Below, piece by piece: positions 41,497-49,137 of a stretch of DNA of 58,605 nucleotides. Both the position numbers and the translations under genes were made by a program. Source of the DNA: Gammaproteobacteria bacterium (GTDB lineage: Bacteria; Pseudomonadota; Gammaproteobacteria; GCA-001735895). The DNA lies in assembly GCA_030066085.1 (NCBI GenBank), contig JASJCI010000027.1:1-58605 (forward strand), written 5' to 3'. The number at the start of each line of letters is the position of its first letter. The first letter of the stretch is position 1. Under the pieces are notes generated by a model, which saw only the letters and a program-made list of their open reading frames with translations, was not told the origin of the DNA and searched no databases.

Positions 41497-42696
41497 TCAA
41501 ACGAACTCGAGGAACTGGGCGCTGCTGTCGGTGCGGCGGTAAAGTGCGCGCAGGCGGCTGAAAAATTCGTCGCGATCGACGTGACACTGGCGAATGTGGC
41601 GATTGCCGTTGAACGCGTCGCGCGCGTGCAGCACGCGGTGATTGTCGAGAATCGCGGCCTGGCCGGCTTCGAGCCGGTGGGCGACCCGGGCCTCGGCGCG
41701 GTAGACCAGCGCGAGCATCGCCTGCAGCGCGCGGTAGACCGGTTCGACCAGCTCGTCGGCGACATCGAACGGCGCCAGCGTGCGCTCGTTGATGTGCACG
41801 GCGACTATGTCGCCGGCCGGGTTCAGCTCGATGGTCGGCCATTTGGCCGCCAGCGCGACATCATCGACCTCGTCGACCAGGAAACGCTGGTGCGGAATCG
41901 GCACCTGGCACAGCAGCTCGAACTGGTCCGGATTGTCGCGTCGAAGGGTCTCGGCCGCGTGAAAGCCGTCGACGAACAGCGATGCGCCGCCGCCGCATTC
42001 GCTCGCCTTGAGGCAATGCATCATGAACAGCCCCGGGATCGGATCGCGAAACAGTTCGTCGTTGTGCGGCCGGATGGCGTGCGCGGTTTGCGCGAGGATG
42101 CGCTGCTCGGGCGTCGAGATCAGCTCGAAAACGCGGCCGTAGTGAGTTTCGCGTACAAAACCGAAAACCGCGGCCAGGCGCTCGATTTGCTCGGTTTCGA
42201 TCGGGACCCTGTCGAGGATGGCGAAGCCATAGACGGCGATCTGCTCGAACATTTGCCGCCGGCGTGCGTCTTCGGCGAGAATTTCGGCGTAATCCCAGAC
42301 CGGGTAGTTGCCCTGCAGTGCCGAATCCCAGGTAACCGGCTGCGGCTGGCGCGCGGCGACTGCCGCCGGCGAGTAGGCGTGGGCCCGCAGCCACTCGGAC
42401 GTGTAGCGGGTGACATGATCGTCTTCACGCCAGTCGATGCGCAGCCCGCCGTCGGCGTCGATTGCGATATTGGCGGGTACGATGTCGGGATCGATGCTGC
42501 CCAGTTCGAGGTAACGATGACCGCCGGCGCGATCGCCGCAGGCGGAACAGCCGCAGTTATCGCGCAGCCAGATGTAGTGAAAGCGCTCCTGGCGGCCGTC
42601 TTCCCAGGTCAGGGACAGGTGGCGCGGGTGACGCTCGATACCCGCGATGCGGCCCGCCCGCGGGCCGGTTACCGATTGGTCCGGGATGGAACTCAC
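41497..42696 (-). CDS. Gamma-butyrobetaine-type 2-oxoglutarate dioxygenase
   Basis: 399 residues from GTG 42696. The N-terminal 100 residues form the zinc-binding domain of gamma-butyrobetaine and trimethyllysine hydroxylases (WLRDNCGCSACGDRAGGHRY, with three cysteines and a His). The TauD/TfdA catalytic domain follows: HNDELFRDPIPGLFMMHCLKAS supplies the HxD iron ligands, SLFVDGFHAAETLRRDNPDQF, and ILDNHRVLHARDAFNG gives the distal His. Such enzymes hydroxylate gamma-butyrobetaine to carnitine using Fe2+ and 2-oxoglutarate. In this subgroup substrates are often betaines, but exact specificity is unproven. A quaternary-amine theme matches the BCCT carrier elsewhere in the window. No operon partner: convergent/tail-on neighbours are SYLF and TauE. 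Confidence 0.85.
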   Translation of the reverse strand: MSSIPDQSVTGPRAGRIAGIERHPRHLSLTWEDGRQERFHYIWLRDNCGCSACGDRAGGHRYLELGSIDPDIVPANIAIDADGGLRIDWREDDHVTRYTSEWLRAHAYSPAAVAARQPQPVTWDSALQGNYPVWDYAEILAEDARRRQMFEQIAVYGFAILDRVPIETEQIERLAAVFGFVRETHYGRVFELISTPEQRILAQTAHAIRPHNDELFRDPIPGLFMMHCLKASECGGGASLFVDGFHAAETLRRDNPDQFELLCQVPIPHQRFLVDEVDDVALAAKWPTIELNPAGDIVAVHINERTLAPFDVADELVEPVYRALQAMLALVYRAEARVAHRLEAGQAAILDNHRVLHARDAFNGNRHIRQCHVDRDEFFSRLRALYRRTDSSAQFLEFV

Positions 42697-42790
42697 GCTC
42701 CGCTCCGCCGCGCTTGTTGTCGATCGGGAGATGGTAAACCAGTTTCACGAGCTTGACCATGCTCCGACGATCAGGTGCCGCGTGCGGCGG

Positions 42791-43546
42791 TCACTGGTAG
42801 GCCCGCCACAGCATCGTCAAACCCGATACGACCAGGATACCGATGATCAGCCAGGTAAAGCGTTCGTCGCTGATGAATCGGCGGATGCGCTGTCCGATCC
42901 ACTGGCCGAGCACTACCGGCAGGATCGCCGCAGCCGAGTACAGCAGCAGGCGCTCGTCGAGGATGCCGAACAGGTAAAGCGTGATCGCCCACGGGATGAC
43001 CGCGCTGAGATAGAGAAAGCTGATCGTGCTGACGAACTGGTTCTTGGCGAGCCCCGGTACCGACAGCAGGTAGATGATCATCATCGGCCCGAAAAACGAG
43101 ACCACGCCGCCGATCACGCCGGCGGCCCCGCCGAACAGGACGCCGGCGGGCTTGACCAGCGCGTCGGTCAGGCGGAAGCGGTAGTGGGATCCCTGCAGGA
43201 TCGCGAACAGGATGACGGTCACGCCGACCACGACCAGCAGCGTTTGCTCGTCGATCACGGACAGGATCTTGACGCCGATCCAGGTGCCGACCAGGATCGC
43301 GGCGAAGGTCGGCCAGAAGCGCTGCACCACGGCCACGCTGCGCTCGGCCTGCATGAATTGCCAGACGTTGGCCACCACCACCGGCAGCGCCATGATCGCG
43401 ATCGCCATCTGCGGCGGCAGCACCAGCGCCATCATCGGCACCGTCAACAGCGGTGTGCCCACGCCCAGCGCACCCTTGATGAAGCCGCCGCAGGTCAGCG
43501 CAAAGAAACACCAGGCGATAACCCGGATTTCGTACTCGGCAAACAC
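42791..43546 (-). CDS. TauE/SafE-family membrane exporter
   Basis: 251 residues from GTG 43546. Eight hydrophobic segments and family features: WCFFALTCGGFIKGALGVGTPLL at the start (the GxGGG-type motif), VLPPQMAIAIMALPVVVANVW, VLFGGAAGVIGGVVSFFGPMM (second half), and an end helix WLIIGILVVSGLTMLWRAY. TauE/SafE proteins export sulfite, sulfoacetate or related anions, often next to sulfonate-degrading genes. Here it lies divergent (273 bases) from an acylating aldehyde dehydrogenase of SauS type, so sulfite export is plausible but not shown. GC-rich repeats occupy the space between. Confidence 0.85.
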   Translation of the reverse strand: MFAEYEIRVIAWCFFALTCGGFIKGALGVGTPLLTVPMMALVLPPQMAIAIMALPVVVANVWQFMQAERSVAVVQRFWPTFAAILVGTWIGVKILSVIDEQTLLVVVGVTVILFAILQGSHYRFRLTDALVKPAGVLFGGAAGVIGGVVSFFGPMMIIYLLSVPGLAKNQFVSTISFLYLSAVIPWAITLYLFGILDERLLLYSAAAILPVVLGQWIGQRIRRFISDERFTWLIIGILVVSGLTMLWRAYQ

Positions 43547-43575
43547 AGTCGATCCAGACCCCGAAAGCGCCGCAT

Positions 43576-43765
43576 GTTACGTCATTCCTGCCCGAGCGGG
43601 AATCTCCCGCCTCGGCATGCCCACGACCGCACATCGTCGTCCCCGTCAGATTTTTGTCGTCCCGCGGCTTGACCGCGGGACCCATGTTTCGGACTGTAGT
43701 GGATCCCGCGGCCTGCGCGGCCCGGTCAAGCCGCGAGATGACAACGCAGTAGAGGCGGGGATGAC
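43576..43765. repeat. GC-rich intergenic repeat block D
   Basis: Contains CGTCATTCCTGCCCGAGCGG, CACATCGTCGTCCCCG, then an inverted pair GTCCCGCGGCTTGACCGCGGG (two halves at about 43659-43680) and GATCCCGCGG...TCAAGCCGCGAGATGACAA near 43703-43743. It fills the promoter interval between tauE and the aldehyde dehydrogenase gene, leaving about 60 bases for the latter's promoter. Confidence 0.7.
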
Positions 43766-43819
43766 GGGGGCCGACACAGCGAGTAAACTCGCGGCTTCGC
43801 GCAACAGACGAGAAGACCA

Positions 43820-45253
43820 ATGGCCAAATCCGCGGTAACGGCGATTGCCGATGCCAGTGAATCCGAAATCAGCGCCATCGACGGACTGATGGAACGTGCC
43901 CGCGCGGCAATGGACGCGTTTGCCGGCGCCGACCAGGCGCGGGTCGACGAGGTCGTAACCGCGGTCGCCTGGGCGCTGTACAAGCCCGAAAACGCGCGCC
44001 GGCTGGCCGAACTGGCGGTGGCAGACACCGGCATCGGCAACGTCGAGGACAAGGTGATCAAGAACCAGCGCAAGACCTTCGGCGCGCTGCGCGACCTGTT
44101 GCGCGCACGCACGGTCGGTATCATCGAAAACGATAACGGCACCGGCATGATCAAGTACGGCAAGCCCGTCGGCGTGGTCGCCGCGATTACGCCGTCGACC
44201 AACCCGGCGGCAACCCCGGTCAACAAGAGCATGATGGCGCTCAAGGGCGCCAACGCCATCGTGATCGCGCCGTCGCCGGCCGGCTGGAGCAGTACCAACG
44301 AGGCCGTGTTGCTGATGCGCGCGGCGCTGGCGAAGGTTGGCGCGCCCGAGGACCTGGTGCAGATCCTGCCGCAGCCCGTGTCGCGCAACATGACCCGGCT
44401 GCTGATGGAGCAGGCCGACCTGATCGTCGCCACCGGCTCGCAGAACAACGTGCGCTCGGCCTACCGCAGCGGTACGCCGGCGATCGGCGTCGGTGCCGGC
44501 AACGTGCCGGTGATCATCGACAGCAACGCCGACCTGAACGATGCGGCGGACAAGATCCGCGCGTCGAAAACCTTCGACAACGCCACGTCGTGTTCGTCGG
44601 AAAACGCGCTGATCATTCTCGACGATATCTACGAGGACGCGATCCGCGCGCTGCGCAACGCCGGCGCCTGGCGCTGCAGCGAGAGCGAGCGCGAGCTGAT
44701 CCGCGACCAGCTGTGGATCGACGGCAACCTGAATCGCGAACTCATTGCCAAGGATGCCGACGTGTTCGCGCGCGGCGTCGGGCTCGACCCGGACGCGCAG
44801 TACGCGAAATTTTTCCTGGTCGAGGAAGACTTCGACCCGGCGTCGCAATTCGCCGACGAAAAGCTCTCGCTGGTGCTGACCGTGTACCGCGCGCGCGATT
44901 TCGATCACGCGGTGGAACTGGTGCGTGGCGTGCTCGACGTGCAGGGGCGCGGCCATTCCTGCGGCATTCACACGCGCAATCTCGATCACCCCGTGCGCCT
45001 GGCCGAGGAAATCGACGTCGTGCGCGTGCTGGTCAACCAGGCGCATACCTTCGGTAACGGCGGCAGTTTCAACAACGCACTGAACTTCACCCTGAGCATG
45101 GGCTGCGGTACCTGGGGCGGCAACAGCATCAGCGAAAATCTGAACTACCGCCATTTCATCAACGTGACCCACCTGGTCACGGTGGTGGCCGAGGACAAGC
45201 CGAGCGAGCAAGAGCTGTTCGGCGCCTACCACGCGAAGTACGGCGACGACTGA
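43820..45253 (+). CDS. CoA-acylating aldehyde dehydrogenase, sulfoacetaldehyde dehydrogenase (SauS)-like
   Basis: 477 residues from ATG 43820. Family features: KPVGVVAAITPSTNPAATPVNK, MMALKGANAIVIAPSPAGW, IVATGSQNNVRSAYRSGTPA, GVGAGNVPVIID, and the catalytic Cys in FDNATSCSSENALIILD; the C-terminal part has RGHSCGIHTRNLDHP and the glycine-rich FGNGGSFNNALNFTLSMGCG. These are typical of AdhE-N/EutE-like acylating dehydrogenases and resemble SauS, which interconverts sulfoacetyl-CoA and sulfoacetaldehyde. The gene for an acyl-CoA ligase overlaps its stop by one base, so product and substrate CoA esters are probably shared. Sulfonate specificity is inferred from similarity and the TauE neighbour, and other C2-C4 aldehydes are possible. 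Confidence 0.75.
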   Translation: MAKSAVTAIADASESEISAIDGLMERARAAMDAFAGADQARVDEVVTAVAWALYKPENARRLAELAVADTGIGNVEDKVIKNQRKTFGALRDLLRARTVGIIENDNGTGMIKYGKPVGVVAAITPSTNPAATPVNKSMMALKGANAIVIAPSPAGWSSTNEAVLLMRAALAKVGAPEDLVQILPQPVSRNMTRLLMEQADLIVATGSQNNVRSAYRSGTPAIGVGAGNVPVIIDSNADLNDAADKIRASKTFDNATSCSSENALIILDDIYEDAIRALRNAGAWRCSESERELIRDQLWIDGNLNRELIAKDADVFARGVGLDPDAQYAKFFLVEEDFDPASQFADEKLSLVLTVYRARDFDHAVELVRGVLDVQGRGHSCGIHTRNLDHPVRLAEEIDVVRVLVNQAHTFGNGGSFNNALNFTLSMGCGTWGGNSISENLNYRHFINVTHLVTVVAEDKPSEQELFGAYHAKYGDD

Positions 45254-46797
45254 TGCATTCCGAGACCGTCCGCGACTGTATCGAAAAGTACGCCGCCGAA
45301 ACGCCGCGGGCGACTTTCCTGATCGCGCCGGAAATCGAGCGCGAGCTCGATTATGCCGGCCTCAAGGCCGCCGCCGACGAGGTTGGCGAACACCTCGACC
45401 GTCTTGGTGTGGCGCAGGGCGCCAAGGTCGCGTTCCTGCTCAACAACGGTTACTGGACCACGCGCCTGTTTCTCGGCGTGATGGCCAGCAATCGCATCAT
45501 CGTGCCACTGAACGCGGTGGCCGGTAGCGTCCAGCTGACCCACGTGCTCGGCCATTCCGACACCGAGATCGTGTTCGTCGCGCCCGAGTACCGCGCCAAG
45601 CTGGACGAACTCATGGCCGAGGTCGGACGCCCGATCCGCGTCATCGAAACCACCGACGAAGACGGTCCGGCCTGGCCCGCGGATGCCGGCAGCACGGCCA
45701 GTGCGACGCCGCCGGCGCCGGACGACACCGCGCTGCTGCTGTATACCTCGGGTTCCACCGGCCTGCCCAAGGGCGCGATGATCAGCCACCGCGCGGTGGT
45801 TTGCGGCGGTTACAACGTCACCCTCGGCCATGAGCTGACCGCGGCCGACCGCGCGCTTTGCGTGCTGCCGGTGTACCACATCAACGGTGCGATGGTGACC
45901 GTGTCGGCGCCGCTGTACAGCGGCGGCAGCGTGATCATGCCGCGGCGCTTCAGCGCCACCGATTACTGGAACCTGGCGGCGCGCTATGCCTGCACCTGGA
46001 GCAGTATCGTACCGACCATCATCAAGTACCTGCTCGATCGGGTAGCGCAGGAACCCTATCAGTTCGGCAGCGATCCCCGGCTGGAAAAGTTTCGTTTCGC
46101 GCGCTCGGCGTCGGCACCGCTGGCGGCGGCCACGCTGGCCGAATGGGAACAAACGTTCAAGTTACCGATGATCGAAACCCTGGGACTGACCGAGACCGCG
46201 GGCACCGTCGCGACCAACCCGATGCCGCCGGCGGAGCACCGCGCCGGCTCGGTGGGTTTCGGCTACGGCAACGAGATCCGCATCGTCGACGGCGAGGGTG
46301 ACGAGTGCCCGCCCGAGGTGGTCGGCGAGCTGACTATTCGCGGCGACAACCTGCTCGATCACTACTACAAGAATCCGCAAGCGACCGCCGACGCGCTGCG
46401 CGACGGCTGGTTTTACACCGGCGATCTCGGCAAAAAGGACACCGATGGCTACATCTACCTCACCGGGCGCTCCAAGGAGTTGATTATCCGCGGCGGCGAA
46501 AACATCGCGCCGCGCGAAATCGACGACGTTTTGTACAGGCACGAGGCGATCCTCGAAGCCGCGGCGGTCGGCGTCGACGACGACAACTATGGCCAGGAAG
46601 TAGTGGCCTGCGTGGTGGTGCGCGACGGTTACCAGTGCGGCGAGGCAGAGCTGAAGGCGTTTTGCGAAGCCGGCGTCGGCAAGTACAAGGCGCCCAAGAT
46701 CGTCTATTTCTTCGACGACCTGCCCAAGGGCCCGTCGGGCAAGATCCTGCGGCTCAAGCTGCCCGAACTCATTGCCTCTGTCACCGAGCGAGACTAG
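45253..46797 (+). CDS. AMP-forming acyl-CoA ligase (class I)
   Basis: 514 residues from ATG 45253, starting on the last base of the previous stop (TGATG). Adenylate-forming motifs: LLLYTSGSTGLPKGAMISH (P-loop), LGLTETAGTVATNP (A5 region), GWFYTGDLGKKDTDGYIYLTGR (A7-A8) and KGPSGKILRLKL with the catalytic lysine of A10. Overall similarity is to the CaiC/carnitine-CoA-ligase-like and small-carboxylate ligases. Coupling with the SauS-like dehydrogenase implies it activates the acid that the dehydrogenase then reduces (acid to acyl-CoA to aldehyde), as SauT and SauS do for sulfoacetate. The specific acid cannot be read from the binding pocket by eye. A terminator hairpin follows 14 bases after the stop. 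Confidence 0.85.
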   Translation: MHSETVRDCIEKYAAETPRATFLIAPEIERELDYAGLKAAADEVGEHLDRLGVAQGAKVAFLLNNGYWTTRLFLGVMASNRIIVPLNAVAGSVQLTHVLGHSDTEIVFVAPEYRAKLDELMAEVGRPIRVIETTDEDGPAWPADAGSTASATPPAPDDTALLLYTSGSTGLPKGAMISHRAVVCGGYNVTLGHELTAADRALCVLPVYHINGAMVTVSAPLYSGGSVIMPRRFSATDYWNLAARYACTWSSIVPTIIKYLLDRVAQEPYQFGSDPRLEKFRFARSASAPLAAATLAEWEQTFKLPMIETLGLTETAGTVATNPMPPAEHRAGSVGFGYGNEIRIVDGEGDECPPEVVGELTIRGDNLLDHYYKNPQATADALRDGWFYTGDLGKKDTDGYIYLTGRSKELIIRGGENIAPREIDDVLYRHEAILEAAAVGVDDDNYGQEVVACVVVRDGYQCGEAELKAFCEAGVGKYKAPKIVYFFDDLPKGPSGKILRLKLPELIASVTERD

Positions 46798-46810
46798 GCG
46801 ACACGGTTGT

Positions 46811-46837
46811 CCCCGCGCAAACCTGCGCGGGGCTTTT
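46811..46837 (+). terminator. Rho-independent terminator after the ligase gene
   Basis: CCCCGCGCA (46811-46819) pairs perfectly with TGCGCGGGG (46824-46832) across a four-base loop and is followed by CTTTT. It lies 14 bases past the ligase stop. The stem has the same sequence type as the GC-rich repeat family, so a repeat may have been recruited as terminator. Confidence 0.6.
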
Positions 46838-46971
46838 AGTGCACCCGCCAGACTCCCTGCGACCGCACATCGTAAATTTCCGGGAATCCAACAGGTGTGG
46901 CATGGCTATAAAGCGCGTGCACGCAAGGTCGGGATCGCATGAAAGTACTAGCGCTCATCGTAATCCCCCAC

Positions 46972-47072
46972 AGTACTCTGTCATCCCGCGGCTTGACCGC
47001 GGGATCCAGGGCAATTCGATAAACTGGGTCCCGCGGTCAAGCCGCGGGACGACAGGCATCGAGCGCGAATGA
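46972..47072. repeat. GC-rich intergenic repeat block E, inverted pair
   Basis: CATCCCGCGGCTTGACCGCG (about 46982) and GGTCAAGCCGCGGGACGACA (about 47035) face each other around GATCCAGGGCAATTCGATAAACTGG. Each half also carries an internal palindrome. It lies between the 3' ends of the ligase and DUF547 genes, where it could act on both transcripts. Confidence 0.75.
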
Positions 47073-47086
47073 CGTTGGCACGTGGA

Positions 47087-47899
47087 TTACTGGATGGTAT
47101 TGATCGACCAGTCGTAGTCGTCGTCATCGATGCGCTCGATGCCCGCGAGCGCGGCTTGCAGCTCGGCATCGGCATACTGGCGCAGGTGCGCGATCACGCC
47201 GGCGTCGTTACCGCCGAAATCTTCCTCGAACCAGGCATAGATGCTCGATACCTCGAGATCGCCGTCGACCACGCGCGCGCCGCGCGGGTGATTGACGAAT
47301 TCGCGCGCGCCGCGTTCCAGCAGGGCCTCGGTGTTGGCCGCGGTAAATGCCTGCGGCTGCAGGTTGGGGCAGCCGATGGAGGCGCAGTTGACCGCGTAGT
47401 GAATCCGCGGATCGCGCCAGATCGGCCGCAGGATGCGGTGCTCGATATCGTCCAGCGTCAGCGCCTCGCCGTCCACCTCGACCAGTTCCTTTTTCCAGGG
47501 CCCGGACGAAAACAGGCCCGACGAAATATCGCGGATGCTGTCGAGCGGATAGAAGCGCAGGATTTCCTGCACCGTCAGCGCGTTGTACAGGTTGATCCAG
47601 TAGGCCATCTGCTGCTCGCGGCGAAAGTCGAGAATCGGCAGCTGCGCCAGCGATTCGATGTAGGCGTCGAGCTCCGCGCGATCGGCGTCGCTGACGCGGC
47701 CGTAGGCGAAACGATTAACTCCGTCGTCGCTGGTGACGAGGTAGCGCTGCAGCAGGGTATCCCAGCGAGCGTGGTCGATCGTCTGCGTGGCGGCAGCATC
47801 GGCCTGGTCCCAGCGCTGCCAGAGTTCTGCCTTCGGGGCTGCCTGCAGGCCGGTGGCAAACAGGCAGGCGGCCAGCAAGATCACAAGAGTACGAAACAT
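47087..47899 (-). CDS. DUF547-domain secreted protein
   Basis: 270 residues from ATG 47899. After a signal peptide (LVILLAACLFATGLQA) comes the DUF547 domain: DQADAAATQTIDHARWDTLLQRY, FAYGRVSDADRAELDAYIESL, RREQQMAYWINLYNALTVQEIL, DIEHRILRPIWRDPRIHYAVNCASIGCPNL (split) with the conserved cysteines, and a C-terminal FVNHPRGARVVDGDLEVSSIYAWFEEDFG. The domain is widespread (plant and bacterial) with unknown biochemical function. Bacterial members are periplasmic or outer-membrane anchored. Monocistronic; divergent from the PaaI gene. Confidence 0.9.
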   Translation of the reverse strand: MFRTLVILLAACLFATGLQAAPKAELWQRWDQADAAATQTIDHARWDTLLQRYLVTSDDGVNRFAYGRVSDADRAELDAYIESLAQLPILDFRREQQMAYWINLYNALTVQEILRFYPLDSIRDISSGLFSSGPWKKELVEVDGEALTLDDIEHRILRPIWRDPRIHYAVNCASIGCPNLQPQAFTAANTEALLERGAREFVNHPRGARVVDGDLEVSSIYAWFEEDFGGNDAGVIAHLRQYADAELQAALAGIERIDDDDYDWSINTIQ

Positions 47900-48053
47900 C
47901 GATGCGTTATCCTCGGTAGATGTTCGTCAGACGCCGCAAAAGCCGCCGGGTTCCGCAACCGTCTCGAATCCGGCTTGATTCGACGTCGGTCACGTTCACA
48001 ATAGGTCCTCGCGCCGGTTTGTCCAGTCCGGCGGACCTGAATTCGGAGACAAT

Positions 48054-48491
48054 ATGAGCCAGCTGCGCAAGGAGATAACCGCGGGATACTTCAATCGAAT
48101 CGCGACGGACTACCTGCCGGGACATCTCGGCATGCGGATTACGTCGGTCGCCGACCGGCGGGTCGAGGCGGAGATGCCGATTACACCGCGATTGCTCGCA
48201 CCCAACCGCTACCTGCATGCGGGCAGCGTGGTGGCGCTGGCCGATACCGCCTGCGGCTGCGCTACCGTGGCTCACCTGCCGGTCGGTGCCGAGTCGTTTA
48301 CCACGATCGAAATCAAGAGTAACCACCTCGGCACGCTGCGCGAAGGCAGCGTGACCTGTGTCGCCACCGCGCAGCACCTCGGGCGCACGACGCAGGTCTG
48401 GGATGCCGAGGTCAGCGACGGCGACAGCGGCCGCAGGCTGGCGCTGTTTCGCTGCACGCAGATGATCCTGTGGCCACAGCCGGGCGAGTAA
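48054..48491 (+). CDS. PaaI-type hotdog thioesterase
   Basis: 145 residues from ATG 48054. Hotdog-fold features: YLPGHLGMRITSVADRRVEAEMPI, HAGSVVALADTACGCATVAHLP (the HGGVxxxLADxA helix with the catalytic Asp), FTTIEIKSNHLGTLREGSVTCVA, and VWDAEVSDGDSGRRLALFRC. PaaI-family enzymes hydrolyse acyl-CoA or aryl-CoA thioesters. The substrate is not readable; other CoA genes in the window are the acyl-CoA ligase and SauS-like dehydrogenase. Ends 11 bases before the convergent isomerase gene. Confidence 0.88.
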   Translation: MSQLRKEITAGYFNRIATDYLPGHLGMRITSVADRRVEAEMPITPRLLAPNRYLHAGSVVALADTACGCATVAHLPVGAESFTTIEIKSNHLGTLREGSVTCVATAQHLGRTTQVWDAEVSDGDSGRRLALFRCTQMILWPQPGE

Positions 48492-48501
48492 CGCCGCCGG
48501 C

Positions 48502-49137
48502 CTAGTCGCGCCTGCGCTGCAGGCCGACCGGCATGGCGTCGGCCGCGCGGATCGCCGGCGAATCCAGCAGCGCGGGATCGGCGAGGTATTCGAGCAGGAA
48601 GTCTAACGCGTCGTAACCCCAGAAGATCTCGCCATCGACCACCAGGCTGGGTACGCCGAACAGCTCGATATCGATCGCGTGCGCGGTGTTCTCGCGCAGC
48701 GCCGTCTTGACCGCGTCGTCGGCGATACGCCTATCGGCATCCTCGACACCGAGTTCGGTACACAGCGCCTGCCAGTGGTCGGGATCGTCAGCGCTGCGCC
48801 CCTCGGCCCAGACGAAGCGAAACAGGCGCTGCGCAACCTCGAGCCGGCTGTCGAGCGCGATACACAGGCGCAGCAGCTTCAGCGGGTTGAACGGGTGCGC
48901 CGGCGGCAGGGTCAGTGCTATGCCGTCGCGCGCGGCCATCCAGCTGACGTGACGAAACGTGAAGCGGCGCATGGGCTCGATCTCTGCCGGCCCCTTGGTA
49001 TGCCAGTGCTGCAGCAGGCCGGCGAACAGGATCGGTCGCGGCCGCAGCTCGACGTCGTCCGGCAGGCGCTGCAGGCTTTCGCTGACCAGGTAGGCGAACG
49101 GCGAAATGAAATCGAAGTACCAGTCGACGGTTTTCAC
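48502..49137 (-). CDS. DsbA-fold isomerase (2-hydroxychromene-2-carboxylate isomerase-like)
   Basis: 211 residues from GTG 49137, which overlaps the TGA of the dioxygenase gene in a GTGA arrangement (stop 49134-49136). The frame begins KTVDWYFDFISPFAYLVSES, where S-P-F-A-Y replaces the CXXC of DsbA, as in HCCA isomerase and kappa-class GST relatives, and continues with PFNPLKLLRLCIALDS, FRFVWAEGRSADDPD, and GVPSLVVDGEIFWGYDALDFLL. The active Ser binds glutathione in HCCA isomerase. It probably acts on the product of the coupled dioxygenase or on an aromatic intermediate. Function otherwise inferred. Confidence 0.8.
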   Translation of the reverse strand: MKTVDWYFDFISPFAYLVSESLQRLPDDVELRPRPILFAGLLQHWHTKGPAEIEPMRRFTFRHVSWMAARDGIALTLPPAHPFNPLKLLRLCIALDSRLEVAQRLFRFVWAEGRSADDPDHWQALCTELGVEDADRRIADDAVKTALRENTAHAIDIELFGVPSLVVDGEIFWGYDALDFLLEYLADPALLDSPAIRAADAMPVGLQRRRD

